Part shown: positions 1 to 8,049 of the stretch, one piece after another
Numbering within the stretch: position 1 is the first letter of the stretch
How the letters are laid out: each line of letters starts with the position of its first letter
Source of the DNA: Candidatus Gastranaerophilales bacterium
Lineage (GTDB): Bacteria; Cyanobacteriota; Vampirovibrionia; Gastranaerophilales; Gastranaerophilaceae
Reading direction: 5' to 3'
DNA length: 64,000 nucleotides
Assembly: GCA_900769645.1 (NCBI GenBank)
Contig: CAAGHI010000056.1
Location: 1-64,000, forward strand
Made by a program: the position numbers and the translations under genes
Notes under the pieces: generated by a model
Seen by the model: only the letters and a program-made list of their open reading frames with translations
Database searches by the model: none
What the model was told of the DNA's origin: nothing

Positions 1-136
1 GGATTTTTCCAGAGAAATATGTAAATACAACTGATTACAGAGTCAGATTGCCACGATAGCGTAATGAGCAATAACTTGTTAGTGAAACAAACGACAAAAC
101 GAGTGTTGTTTGAGCGGTAAAGTTAATCGATAGGCT

Positions 137-166
137 GGATTCTTTCGCTGTCGCTCAGAATGACGA
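137..166. repeat. Short palindromic dispersed repeat
   Basis: Reads GGATTCTTTCGCTG then TCGCTCAGAATGACGA. The ends (GATTCT / CAGAATGAC) can pair imperfectly. It shares its end motif with the repeats at 320-386 and 704-774. Similar TTCGCT-CAGAATGAC palindromes are known as dispersed intergenic repeats in many bacterial genomes. Confidence 0.55.
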
Positions 167-319
167 CTTTGTAATCTGTTTTGCATGTGTATAGCGAGTT
201 CACTCGTTTAAAGTTGAGCTTACAAGTTATTAGTGAATGAAGCGTGTGGCTGGTTTTGTGGAACTTTTTCCATAAAAAGTTCCCGCTGTCCGCACAGGAC
301 ATAATAGTTTAATAGCACT

Positions 320-386
320 AGATTCTGAATAGCAAGAAAAATTAATGCTCGACCCTCGCATTATTTTTCTAAGCTTTCAGAATGAC
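320..386. repeat. Dispersed palindromic repeat, copy A
   Basis: Begins AGATTCTGAATAGCAAGAA and ends TTCTAAGCTTTCAGAATGAC. The same two ends flank the copy at 704-774, with a different centre. The ends are partly complementary, so RNA or single-stranded DNA could fold into a hairpin. Confidence 0.75.
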
Positions 387-652
387 GATTGGTCGTCGCT
401 ATTTTCGAGTAAGCAATTAGCCTGTAACAGTCACTCCGGACTACGATCCGGCGTCTGTATATAATTAGTGTTGTAAAAATGTAAACTTATGTAACAAAAG
501 TATAAAGTTTATGCAATTTTTATATACAGAAATACTTTATATATATGTAAGACATAAATAACAAATTGCAAAAGCAATAATTAATAAATTTCTACACTAC
601 CTACTACACACTTTCTACCTACCTTTTACACGAGAATCATTAAAGATTTCGG

Positions 653-684
653 CCTTCTAAATTAATTTAGAAGGTTTTATTTTT
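653..684 (+). terminator. Rho-independent terminator
   Basis: Perfect inverted repeat CCTTCTAAATT / AATTTAGAAGG followed by TTTTATTTTT on the plus strand. No plus-strand gene precedes it inside the window, so it ends either a transcript from the left or an untranslated RNA starting in 480-640. Confidence 0.65.
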
Positions 685-703
685 GTGTGGTAAAAATATA
701 TAC

Positions 704-774
704 AGATTCTGAATAGCAAGAATATTATATGCTCGCTAAATGCTCACATTAATATTCTAAGCTTTCAGAATGAC
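704..774. repeat. Dispersed palindromic repeat, copy B
   Basis: Shares its left end (AGATTCTGAATAGCAAGAA) and right end (TTCTAAGCTTTCAGAATGAC) with the copy at 320-386, while the centre differs. It lies just downstream of the aroF stop on the minus strand and could act as a 3' hairpin for that transcript. Confidence 0.75.
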
Positions 775-797
775 ATTTTAAATAGACTCAAAATCAC

Positions 798-1847
798 TTA
801 CTGAATATCTGCTGATAGACAGTTTTTCTCATAGTGCAAGCTTTCGGTGAACTTGTTAATTCTTCCCATAACCTCTTTGAACATAGGCAATGGAAGGCTT
901 TGTTTCCCATCAGATAAAGCATTTTCAGGGTCATGGTGGATTTCCATCATAACACCGTCTGCTCCAACAACAAGTCCTGCTTTTGCCATAGGTTCAATCA
1001 AATATCTTTGACCTGTTCCGTGACTCGGGTCAACGATTATTGGCAAGTGGGAATATTTTTTGATAACAGGAATTGACGCTATATCCATAACGTTGCGAGT
1101 AAATGCGTTGTCAAAGCTTCTAATCCCTCGTTCGCATAAGATTACGTTAGGGTTTCCATTGTACAAAATATGTTCTGCTGCAAGTAAAAATTCTCTGATT
1201 GTGCTTGCAAGTCCTCGTTTCAAAATAACAGGTTTTTTACATTTTCCAACTGCGTGAAGCAATTTGAAGTTTTGAGTGTTTCTTGCGCCAATCTGCAAAA
1301 CATCTACATATTCGCACATCATATCCAAATCTGCAGCGTCCATAACCTCTGAAACTGTCAACAAACCTGTTTCTTCGCTTGCACGTTTCAAATATTTCAA
1401 TGCTTTTTCACCATAGCCTTGAAAATCATAAGGTGAAGTTCTTGGTTTGAAAGCACCGCCACGAAGGAATTCACAGCCCATTTCTTTGGCTGCAAGTGCA
1501 ACTTTCAACAATCCTTCATAATCTTCTTCAACGGAACAAGGTCCAACCATCATAACAGGTTTGTTGTTGCCGCCGATTTTAACTCCGTTAGGAAATTCAA
1601 TAACAGTGTCATCAGGCTTTCTGTCACGAGATGCTAAGCGGAAAGGTTCTCTGATTATTTTGACTTCCTTAACTCCGTCGAACGCTGAAACACGCCCTGG
1701 AGTAACTGTTGTCTTATCTCCGATTGCATCGATTACTGTGTGAACTTGCCCTTGATTAAATCTTATGTCAAAGCCGTTATCTTTCAAAAAATCAATAACT
1801 CTTTGTACTTGAACTTTGGTAGCATTGCGCTCCATAATTATAATCAT
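798..1847 (-). CDS. aroF: 3-deoxy-7-phosphoheptulonate (DAHP) synthase, type I-beta
   Basis: Condenses phosphoenolpyruvate and erythrose 4-phosphate, the first step of the shikimate pathway to aromatic amino acids, in the cytosol. Residues 1-70 form a small ferredoxin-like regulatory domain as in Thermotoga-type enzymes, and the rest is the TIM barrel. Visible signatures are GPCSVE (about 102-107), GGAFKPRTSPYDFQG (about 130-144), the IGARNTQNF loop, KPVILKRG and DPSHGTG. The length (349 aa) is normal for this subfamily. The first ATG is preceded by AGGAG with a 9-base gap, which supports it over the ATG four codons on. The N-terminal domain suggests feedback control by an aromatic end product, as known in relatives. 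It stands alone, with no other shikimate genes nearby. Confidence 0.95.
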   Translation of the reverse strand: MIIIMERNATKVQVQRVIDFLKDNGFDIRFNQGQVHTVIDAIGDKTTVTPGRVSAFDGVKEVKIIREPFRLASRDRKPDDTVIEFPNGVKIGGNNKPVMMVGPCSVEEDYEGLLKVALAAKEMGCEFLRGGAFKPRTSPYDFQGYGEKALKYLKRASEETGLLTVSEVMDAADLDMMCEYVDVLQIGARNTQNFKLLHAVGKCKKPVILKRGLASTIREFLLAAEHILYNGNPNVILCERGIRSFDNAFTRNVMDIASIPVIKKYSHLPIIVDPSHGTGQRYLIEPMAKAGLVVGADGVMMEIHHDPENALSDGKQSLPLPMFKEVMGRINKFTESLHYEKNCLSADIQ

Positions 1848-1907
1848 AAAATTTTTCTCCTATAGAAAGTATTTTGCAAAAATAAGTGTATCACGAACAA
1901 TTAAACT

Positions 1908-2516
1908 CTACAAATTATTTTTTATTTCAATTATATTTTTTAATAGGTTTTCAGTAGGGTAGTATTCCGGTAATATTCGCAAACCATTCTCCAAAGCCTT
2001 TTGTGCCTCATCAAGTTTGCCTTGATTAAAATAGATATAGCCAAGTAAATAGTGAAGTTCAGGATCGTGATAAAAGTAGCTTTTTGCTCTGTTTAAGAAA
2101 AATAATCCTTGTTCAACAAGTCCGTTGTTGTATAAAACTCGACCGATAAATTTGTGCACTTCAGGGTTTATGGTGTACATATAGTCTGCATATCGAATTA
2201 TTTTTTCAACGTAATCACCTTTGTAATAAGTTATTAAAATGTTTAAGTCGATTTCAAGAAAATTTCTTAGCTCAAAATATGATGGGTATTCTTGCGCTTC
2301 CCCTTCTATCAAAGAAATCATAAAAAGTGACCAATGAGCACGAATATCACTGTTTTCGATTGATGAAAACAAGTTTTTAGCACCTTCTATGTCATCACAA
2401 AGCAATCTTGCGTAAGCTAATTCCAGCACGTAACCGTTTTTGACGAAAAATTGCTGACAGTCGTCAATTTTTCCTGTCAACAATTCTTCTTTTGCTTTTT
2501 GATAATCTAAAACCAT
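1908..2516 (-). CDS. TPR-like helical repeat protein
   Basis: A 202-aa protein that is helical throughout. The C-terminal half (about residues 115-185) shows the tetratricopeptide pattern: HKFIGRVLYNNGLVEQGLFFLNRA, then ELHYLLGYIYFNQGKLDEAQKAL. TPR arrays bind other proteins. No signal peptide or membrane segment is seen, so it is probably cytosolic. It starts 8 bases after the stop of the secreted TPR protein upstream on the minus strand, so the two are surely co-transcribed and may work together. The exact role is unknown. Confidence 0.75.
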   Translation of the reverse strand: MVLDYQKAKEELLTGKIDDCQQFFVKNGYVLELAYARLLCDDIEGAKNLFSSIENSDIRAHWSLFMISLIEGEAQEYPSYFELRNFLEIDLNILITYYKGDYVEKIIRYADYMYTINPEVHKFIGRVLYNNGLVEQGLFFLNRAKSYFYHDPELHYLLGYIYFNQGKLDEAQKALENGLRILPEYYPTENLLKNIIEIKNNL

Positions 2517-2524
2517 AAATTCTA

Positions 2525-3514
2525 TTAATAATTATTGTTGTTGTTACTATTTGCGAAACTAAAATCTGACATCATTGAGTTCATCATAACAGCTTGCATA
2601 AGCCTTGGGTCAACATTTTCACCCTTCTGAGCTTGTGTCATTAACATTGGCAAAACCGTATTCATCATGTTGTTGTTATTATTGTTATTGCCGCCCAAAA
2701 GCATAGTCATTTCAGCCATTCTCGGGTCTTGGTATTGCGACATTTGTGCATAAGGATTATTTTCTGTTTGAACAGAAACATTTAGTCCGGCTTCTTTCAA
2801 TGTATTCACAGCTTTCAAGACTTCTTCATCAGAAACCTGGGCGATTTTAATAGTTTCTTCTGCTTCTGATTTGTTGTTGTCAAACTTCTTAATTCTTTGG
2901 ATATCTTGGTTTTCAAGGTTGTCTTTTTTGTTGATTGTTTCTTTGATGTTTGTAAGTTGTTTTTGGCGAACTTCGTTATTCAACTCAGGAGAAAGACCGT
3001 TGCCATAAGGCGCTCTGATGAATTTATCCAAGTCATCAAGTTGTTCTTCTTGTTTAGGAGCTTGAGTTTCTGGGTGGCAAGCAGGACCGCCAGTCAAACA
3101 ATCACGCCCTTTTGTTGCATAGTTTACTAAATATTGGTTTGGATTAAGAGCGATAACTTTGTTATAAGCCGCAACTGCTTCTTCTTTTTTGTCCAAATGA
3201 GTGTTTACCAAAGCGAGATAGTAGTAGGCAACAGCGTTAGACGGTTGCTTTTTCAATAATGAATAAATTTCTTGCAAGCAGCCGGAATAGTTGCCCATCT
3301 TGTATTTTGCGGCGATACTTTTTGTTGTCGCATTAGGGTAATAAGCTCGTTGTGAATTGAAATCAATTGTTGTTGTGGAAGTAGAACTTGAACTTGAAGA
3401 AGCTGAACCACCTGAACCGTTCAATGGCGGTAAATTTTCAACACCTGCTGAAAATACGCTCATTGAGCCGAATGTCAATAATAATCCAATTGCTAACAAA
3501 ACTTTTTTATTCAT
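2525..3514 (-). CDS. Secreted TPR protein with Asn-rich tail
   Basis: A 329-aa protein. The first 24 residues are a signal peptide (MNKKVLLAIGLLLTFGSMSVFS, cleavage likely after SVFSA). A Ser/Thr-rich linker follows (about 32-48). Residues 60-130 carry TPR-like helices (NAVAYYYLALVNTHLDKKEE). The middle is charged and probably coiled. The C-terminus has two asparagine runs (about 275-285 and the last six residues). It lies directly upstream of the cytosolic TPR protein in one operon. I recognise no enzyme motif. A role in assembling an envelope complex is possible but is inference. Confidence 0.75.
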   Translation of the reverse strand: MNKKVLLAIGLLLTFGSMSVFSAGVENLPPLNGSGGSASSSSSSTSTTTIDFNSQRAYYPNATTKSIAAKYKMGNYSGCLQEIYSLLKKQPSNAVAYYYLALVNTHLDKKEEAVAAYNKVIALNPNQYLVNYATKGRDCLTGGPACHPETQAPKQEEQLDDLDKFIRAPYGNGLSPELNNEVRQKQLTNIKETINKKDNLENQDIQRIKKFDNNKSEAEETIKIAQVSDEEVLKAVNTLKEAGLNVSVQTENNPYAQMSQYQDPRMAEMTMLLGGNNNNNNNMMNTVLPMLMTQAQKGENVDPRLMQAVMMNSMMSDFSFANSNNNNNY

Positions 3515-3621
3515 TTTTTATATCCTTTTTCTCTTCTTTTAATTATTTTTTTGTTCAAATCAAACTTTTTCACATCTATTATATTATATTTTCCCAAATA
3601 TTCATAATATAAACAGATGAT

Positions 3622-4167
3622 TTATCGCAAGCTAAATTTGCAGCCGCAGTAATTTTGTCTGTATAAGCCAAATTCTTTGGAAATTTTGTTTGTTTTTAAA
3701 AATCCGTCTTTCTTTTTAAAATCTATTGCAAGGAATTCCAAATTATTTTCTTGGGCAATTTGTTGACCGATTTCTGAAAGCTTTTGGAAGTTTTTGTGAG
3801 GACTAATTACAATCGAGGTGGTAAAAGTTTTTATCCCACGTGATTTTGCAAATTCTGCGGTCTTTTTTAGGCGAAGTTCAAAACATTTGTCACATCTTTT
3901 GCCACGTTCTGGCTCAAGCTCTAAGCCTTCTACCGCTTTGTAAAATTCTTCGGGATTATATTCTGCTTCAACTAACTCGCAGCCAAAATGAGAGCATAGT
4001 GTGCGTTCTGCATCAAGTCGTTTTTGGTATTCTTCTGTCGGATAAATATTAGGGTTGTAAAAATACACTACAACTTGATATCCTGCATCTATCAAGTTAG
4101 ACACAGGATATCCGGAACAAATTCCACAACAAGCGTGAAGAACTATTTTATTTTTCTTCTGCTCCAT
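3622..4167 (-). CDS. queH: Epoxyqueuosine reductase QueH
   Basis: Catalyses the last step of queuosine synthesis, reduction of epoxyqueuosine to queuosine in the anticodon of GUN tRNAs, and is the non-orthologous replacement of QueG. Family signatures (formerly DUF208) are present: HACCGICSGYP near the N-terminus, YFYNPNIYP, RCDKCFELRL, TTSIVISPHKN and a C-terminal YCGC. The paired cysteines bind Fe-S and metal in the family. At 181 aa it is complete. Its start overlaps the 3' end of the VKOR-DsbA gene by 20 bases, so translation is probably coupled. The partner looks unrelated in pathway, though both depend on thiol chemistry. The tRNA-Asp in this window has a GTC anticodon and is a potential substrate. 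Confidence 0.93.
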   Translation of the reverse strand: MEQKKNKIVLHACCGICSGYPVSNLIDAGYQVVVYFYNPNIYPTEEYQKRLDAERTLCSHFGCELVEAEYNPEEFYKAVEGLELEPERGKRCDKCFELRLKKTAEFAKSRGIKTFTTSIVISPHKNFQKLSEIGQQIAQENNLEFLAIDFKKKDGFLKTNKISKEFGLYRQNYCGCKFSLR

Positions 4168-5341
4168 ACTTTTTCACCCATTCTTTAAATTCCTTGTATG
4201 TTTTGACTCCAACGTAAGCCTCGTTGTTAATCATAGTTGTTGGAGTTCCGTTTATGCCTTTATGTGCGGCAAAATCAATATCTGCTTTGATTTTTTCAAA
4301 AGTTTCAGTGCTGTTTGCATCTTCTTTAAGCTTTTGAGTATCAAATTTCGCTTTTTCGGCCAATTTTAGAATTGCTTCTTCTGTTTGAGGTTTGTTTTCA
4401 AACAAAATTTCGTTCATTTCCCATAGACGACCTTGTTTTTCTGCTGCAACAGAATACCTTGCATCTACGCAAGAACCAATGTGGAATGGGGCTTGCAGGT
4501 ATGGATTACATTCTGTATCCAGTGGATAATTTCTGTGAACGATTTTGACATTTTTCATTTCTTTGGCAAGTTTATGCATCATAACGTTGTGTACAGGGCA
4601 AATTGGACATTGGTAGTCTGAGAAAACATTGACTACAACTTTGGCATTCTCATCACCCAAGATATTTCCCTTAACGGCAAATTGATTTTTCTTATGTTTG
4701 AATTCTTTGAATTCCATTTGGCGTTTAACCTGTGGAGCAAACTTAAATGTAACTCTTGTGTAGGTTAAAAACCCGACAGCTACTGCCATTACAGCGATAA
4801 ATGCGATTAAATATTTTTTGATTTTGATTGCGTCTAAAAAGTCTTGAACACTTTGTTTGATAGAATGAGCAAATCCTCCGTTTTTAAAATTTGTTGCAAT
4901 ACAGCCGATTGCAAGGTTCAATATGTATGTGAAAGCGCACAAAATACATAGTTTTTTTATATCAAACAGGCTTAAACATAATAAAATCATTGAAACTATG
5001 AATGCAAATAAGCCTAATGATGCAATGTAATCAAGTGGGTTTTTGAAAACTTCCATAAATTTGAAGAGTTTAAAGTTTTTCAATTTGTCTGCAAAAAGCA
5101 TTACAAAAACGAACGCATAATAGAACATTCCCCAGTATGCCAATGGAATTCCCAAAAATTGAGATTCAGTCGTTTTTGCAATCCCGTCGCAGTCGATAAA
5201 TTCGTTTATCGAACAAAAACTCGGGAGTGCAAACTGATCAAAATTTGCACTATAATAAATTATAGCAAGTTTAATTGTTGTAATTATGCCGACAAGTGCT
5301 ATTGCGGCGATTGAAATCTTTTTCTTCATTGCCTTTTCCAT
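4148..5341 (-). CDS. VKOR - DsbA-like thioredoxin fusion protein
   Basis: A 397-aa membrane protein for disulfide bond formation. Residues 8-190 form the four-helix VKOR domain, with the loop cysteine pair C43/C51 (FCSINEFIDC) and a membrane CILC motif. One more membrane helix (about 182-200) leads to a periplasmic DsbA-like thioredoxin domain with active site CPIC (DYQCPICPVHN) and the cis-Pro loop GTPTTMI. VKOR reoxidises the thioredoxin domain and passes electrons to quinone. Such fusions are typical of Cyanobacteria and relatives. I place the start at the ATG at 5341 (MEKAMKK), because AGGAG lies 10 bases before it; the longer frame adds 15 residues without a ribosome site. It shares a transcript with queH downstream. 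Confidence 0.9.
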   Translation of the reverse strand: MEKAMKKKISIAAIALVGIITTIKLAIIYYSANFDQFALPSFCSINEFIDCDGIAKTTESQFLGIPLAYWGMFYYAFVFVMLFADKLKNFKLFKFMEVFKNPLDYIASLGLFAFIVSMILLCLSLFDIKKLCILCAFTYILNLAIGCIATNFKNGGFAHSIKQSVQDFLDAIKIKKYLIAFIAVMAVAVGFLTYTRVTFKFAPQVKRQMEFKEFKHKKNQFAVKGNILGDENAKVVVNVFSDYQCPICPVHNVMMHKLAKEMKNVKIVHRNYPLDTECNPYLQAPFHIGSCVDARYSVAAEKQGRLWEMNEILFENKPQTEEAILKLAEKAKFDTQKLKEDANSTETFEKIKADIDFAAHKGINGTPTTMINNEAYVGVKTYKEFKEWVKKYGAEEK

Positions 5342-5458
5342 AAATAAAGTTCTCCTATCAATAACGTTATAATACAATTTTTGCAAAAATAAATCAATAC
5401 CGCAAGGAAGAATATTTTAATCCCCTGTTTGGGTAATTTTTGAGTTTAGTTCAGGGGC

Positions 5459-5487
5459 TTGAATAAATATTAATAATATGTTATAAT
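5459..5487 (+). promoter_or_regulatory. Sigma70-type promoter
   Basis: TTGAAT (5459-5464), a 17-base spacer and TATAAT (5482-5487). The start point falls near 5494, about 25 bases before the TTG start at 5519. It drives the 5519-7217 gene pair. Confidence 0.7.
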
Positions 5488-5518
5488 TAGGACACATAGT
5501 ATTTTTTGAGAGGTTGAT

Positions 5519-6271
5519 TTGAAAAAAAATATTTTTGAGATGTTTCTAAACAAAGTTTTGAATGTCCCATTTTGGATTAAGCAAGTTATGTATCTTAAGC
5601 TTGCGGAAGAAATGCAGGGAAAGTCTTGCGAAGATTTCTTGAGAGAACACAAAGACGATATTTTTTCAACTTTTGTTCCGACTTTGACTTTCAAGGGAAA
5701 AACAGAGTTGGCAGAACATCGCTGTGGTCTTGACACAAATATTTATAACTTCCTTCAAGGTTGTGCTAACGGATATTGTATGATTGAAATTTCCGTTAAT
5801 ACGTTCCTTTCAATGGAAGAAGTTGCAAAATATTATGAACTTTGCTTGGAGCAAAATTTTATCAAAAATCCTGAGTCAAAAGAAATTCATGCAATGGCTG
5901 GTTATATTGCAGGTAAATTCCGAATTGGCGAATATTTTAAACAAAAAGAAGATATTACGGTTGATGATTTGCAACAGGCGATTATTGCATATCAAGATCC
6001 CCAAAATGCCGGTAAGGAGAAGAAATTCGGCGAAATATTGATTGAACTCGGGCTTGTTCCAGAAGAACGTTTGAAATCGGTTTTGGTATTGAAAGAAGAG
6101 GCTAAAAAGCGTTTTATTCTTGATTATACAACTGTTCCGCAGCCGGCAACAACTTATTCAAATGATACTCAAAAACTTGAAGATGAAGTTGTAAAACTTA
6201 AAGACGAAAATATTAAATTGAAGAGAAAAATGCTTCAATTATTGGAATTGGTAAAGAAAAATGGTCAATAA
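5519..6271 (+). CDS. Conserved hypothetical protein with C-terminal coiled coil
   Basis: A 250-aa protein starting at TTG, with GAGAGG 6 bases upstream and a good promoter. Residues 1-150 are a mixed helical region without a recognised motif. Residues about 155-190 (FGEILIELGLVPEERLKSVLVLKEE) resemble the small helical motif found at the N-terminus of GspE/PilB-type ATPases, where related modules bind cyclic-di-GMP or partners; this likeness is weak. Residues 215-247 form a clear heptad coiled coil (LEDEVVKLKDENIKLKRKM). No signal peptide. Its last codons overlap the asparaginase start (6261-6271), so the two are translationally coupled. Function unknown. Confidence 0.7.
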   Translation: MKKNIFEMFLNKVLNVPFWIKQVMYLKLAEEMQGKSCEDFLREHKDDIFSTFVPTLTFKGKTELAEHRCGLDTNIYNFLQGCANGYCMIEISVNTFLSMEEVAKYYELCLEQNFIKNPESKEIHAMAGYIAGKFRIGEYFKQKEDITVDDLQQAIIAYQDPQNAGKEKKFGEILIELGLVPEERLKSVLVLKEEAKKRFILDYTTVPQPATTYSNDTQKLEDEVVKLKDENIKLKRKMLQLLELVKKNGQ

Positions 6272-7217
6272 TAATACAGAACCAGAATTGCTTGTAGAAT
6301 TCGTGAGAGATGGACTTGTAGAGCAAGAACATTATGGTTTTATTGTGCTTGCGGACAAAAATAGAGCCTTTGATTTTACAGGAGATGCAAAGAGCTATCC
6401 ATTTTACTTAAGGTCTTGCGCAAAGCCTTTGCAAGCAAGTCTTTTGATAGATTATGGAATGGATAAATTCTATGATATGACAGAAGCCGAAATTGCGATT
6501 TGTTGCGCATCTCACGCCGGAGAAGAAATTCATGTAAAAACAGCAAAAGCTCTTTTGGATAAAATTGGACTTGATGAAAGTTCATTGAAATGTGGATTAC
6601 ATAAGCCTTTGTCTAAGACAGAACAGGCAAAAATGCTGTTAAGCGGAGCACCTGTCCATGCCCTGCAAAATAATTGTTCAGGAAAACATGTTATGATGCT
6701 CGGTTTGTGTAAGATGAAGGGCTGGAATTTGGAAACTTATGACATGCCTGAACACCCGCTTCAACAGGCAATAAAAGAGCAAATCTATAAACTTTGTCAA
6801 GTAAAAAAAGAATATCCAGTAACAACTGACGGGTGTGGAGTTCCGATAATGTCTATGCCTTTGACAAATATGTTGCATGGGTATTTGAACTTGTTCTGTA
6901 ATCCGAAATATGAAAAAATTAAAAATGCGTTTTTGAACAATCCATATATAATCGGTGGTGAGGACAGAAGCGATACAAAGATTATCGAAAATTCAGAAAA
7001 TATTGTTGCAAAAGTTGGAGCTGGCGGACTTTGTGTTGTTGTAAATGTCGCAACAGAAGAAGCATTTGTCGTGAAAATTTGTGATTGCAATATGCAAGCG
7101 AGAGAGCTTGTTGTTGCAAAGGTTTTGGAAAATCTTCATTGGGCAAATATTCCGGAAGATAAAGAAATTAAAACTCTTCAAGGTCAAAAAGTTGGCGAAA
7201 TTGAAATTTTGGTATAG
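6261..7217 (+). CDS. L-asparaginase II family protein
   Basis: A 318-aa protein of the asparaginase II (Rhizobium etli type) family, which hydrolyses asparagine to aspartate and ammonia and is unrelated in fold to the classical bacterial AnsA/AnsB. Characteristic blocks are RSCAKPLQAS (about 51-60), CCASHAGE, NNCSGKHVMML with the conserved Ser and Lys, TTDGCGVP and KVGAGGLCVV near the end. No signal peptide, so it acts in the cytosol. It overlaps the upstream coiled-coil gene by 11 bases. The end of the gene is followed by about 65 bases without a clear hairpin. Confidence 0.88.
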   Translation: MVNNNTEPELLVEFVRDGLVEQEHYGFIVLADKNRAFDFTGDAKSYPFYLRSCAKPLQASLLIDYGMDKFYDMTEAEIAICCASHAGEEIHVKTAKALLDKIGLDESSLKCGLHKPLSKTEQAKMLLSGAPVHALQNNCSGKHVMMLGLCKMKGWNLETYDMPEHPLQQAIKEQIYKLCQVKKEYPVTTDGCGVPIMSMPLTNMLHGYLNLFCNPKYEKIKNAFLNNPYIIGGEDRSDTKIIENSENIVAKVGAGGLCVVVNVATEEAFVVKICDCNMQARELVVAKVLENLHWANIPEDKEIKTLQGQKVGEIEILV

Positions 7218-7284
7218 TCTTGTGTAATTTTGCCCAATTTTGTCAGGTAGGGGCAAAAATTCAGACATTAGTCGGTATCAAGGC

Positions 7285-7632
7285 TTATATCAAAAGGTTA
7301 ATGCAGGCATTTTTGTCGTACTGTTTAATTACTGGTAGTATAAATTGTTCGTATTCTGGAGATGCCATAATATAAGCTTCTTTGCTCCACGGAAAGAATA
7401 TGCAGCCAAATTCTTTGTCAAAAAATCCTGATTGAGCTCGAATTTTTGCAGCAGCAGCCATTTTATCTGTCATTCTATTATTACAGTATATTGTTTTGTG
7501 CCCAAGATTTAAAAATCCAGTTCTTTTAAGGTGCATTGCAACATCTCGAACAGATTCAAATTTGGGGTTAGATAGTTTAATTCCGTTGAATGATAAATTG
7601 TTTGAAGAGTTGTTTTGTATTTGCATATTCAT
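7285..7632 (-). CDS. Small hypothetical protein with N-terminal SFNG motif
   Basis: A 115-aa protein with a polar start (MNMQIQNNSSNNLSFNGIKL) and a compact domain at about 25-115 containing GHKTIYCNNRMTDKMAAAAK and FPWSKEAYIMASPEYEQF. No signal peptide, membrane segment or enzyme motif is recognised. The short SFNG motif after a disordered N-terminus recurs in other unknown proteins of this window (near 8640, 16180 and 32520). It is monocistronic on the minus strand. The upstream AT-rich stretch holds no consensus ribosome site, so the start is uncertain (ATG codons at residues 1 and 3). Confidence 0.6.
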   Translation of the reverse strand: MNMQIQNNSSNNLSFNGIKLSNPKFESVRDVAMHLKRTGFLNLGHKTIYCNNRMTDKMAAAAKIRAQSGFFDKEFGCIFFPWSKEAYIMASPEYEQFILPVIKQYDKNACINLLI

Positions 7633-7811
7633 TCAAAAAATGTAAATAAAAATTTTTGCTATAAGAAAATACTTTTTTAACACTCTTTACAAAATTTTTA
7701 TTTATATTATCATAATTATATGAACAGACAATCACGACGAAATGTAAGAGATTTTTAAAGGCTTGTTATAAGGCACGCTTACATTCGTTGTAAAAAAGTT
7801 TTTTATTTCAA

Positions 7812-7841
7812 GACCTTTCCCCCCGAAGGGTCATTTTTTTT
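7812..7841 (+). terminator. Rho-independent terminator
   Basis: An 8-bp stem GACCTTTC / GAAGGGTC (one T-G pair) with a C5 loop, followed by ATTTTTTTT. It is preceded by another hairpin (ACGAAATGTAAG near 7737 with CTTACATTCGT near 7780). No gene lies between 7640 and 7812 on the plus strand, so it may end a small RNA. Confidence 0.65.
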
Positions 7842-7922
7842 GTTAATAATCGTAAACAAATTCAACAGATTAGGCAAAAATAAACATTGATATTACTTAT
7901 AGAAAAAGTGAAAGGTAGAAGA

Positions 7923-8006
7923 ATGCATAGAAATATCCGACGACGCTCAATAATCAAGGCGAATGCCCCAATCGTCAAATTAATGAATTTAATTTGGGGT
8001 CTATAG
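7923..8006 (+). CDS. Candidate 27-codon leader peptide
   Basis: A short ORF preceded by AAAGGTAGAAG, ending at TAG 8004-8006, 43 bases before the start of the 460-aa membrane protein. The peptide is basic and amphipathic, beginning MHRNIRRRSI and ending MNLIWGL. Codons 8-11 (CTCAATAAT, 7946-7954) are the exact complement of 8013-8021 just before the next gene's ribosome site. Translation of this peptide could therefore decide which leader structure forms. Whether it is translated is not shown by the sequence alone. Confidence 0.4.
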   Translation: MHRNIRRRSIIKANAPIVKLMNLIWGL

Positions 8007-8045
8007 TACTTAATTATTGAGTGGTGATTTTCGCCACGGGAAGGA
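7946..8045 (+). promoter_or_regulatory. Structured leader with possible ribosome-site control
   Basis: A perfect 9-bp stem CTCAATAAT (7946-7954) / ATTATTGAG (8013-8021) encloses an inner hairpin built from CCCC..AAATTAA / TTAATTT GGGG (about 7966-8000). A second hairpin, GTGGTG / CGCCAC (8021-8037, loop ATTTT), ends one base block before the Shine-Dalgarno GGGAAGGA (8038-8045) of the next gene. The arrangement resembles translation attenuation, but the trigger is unknown. Confidence 0.45.
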
Positions 8046-8049
8046 AAAA

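Larger units (their letters stand above)
1..797. other. Non-coding region with dispersed repeats
   Basis: No reading frame here looks like a gene. The stretch holds three related palindromic repeats ending in CAGAATGAC (listed separately), another small palindrome near 430-454 (CCGGA..TCCGG type) and one rho-independent terminator. Positions 480-600 are very AT-rich. Positions 590-640 are pyrimidine-rich with repeated CTACCTAC words, just before the terminator, so a short untranslated RNA ending there is possible but not shown. Confidence 0.6.
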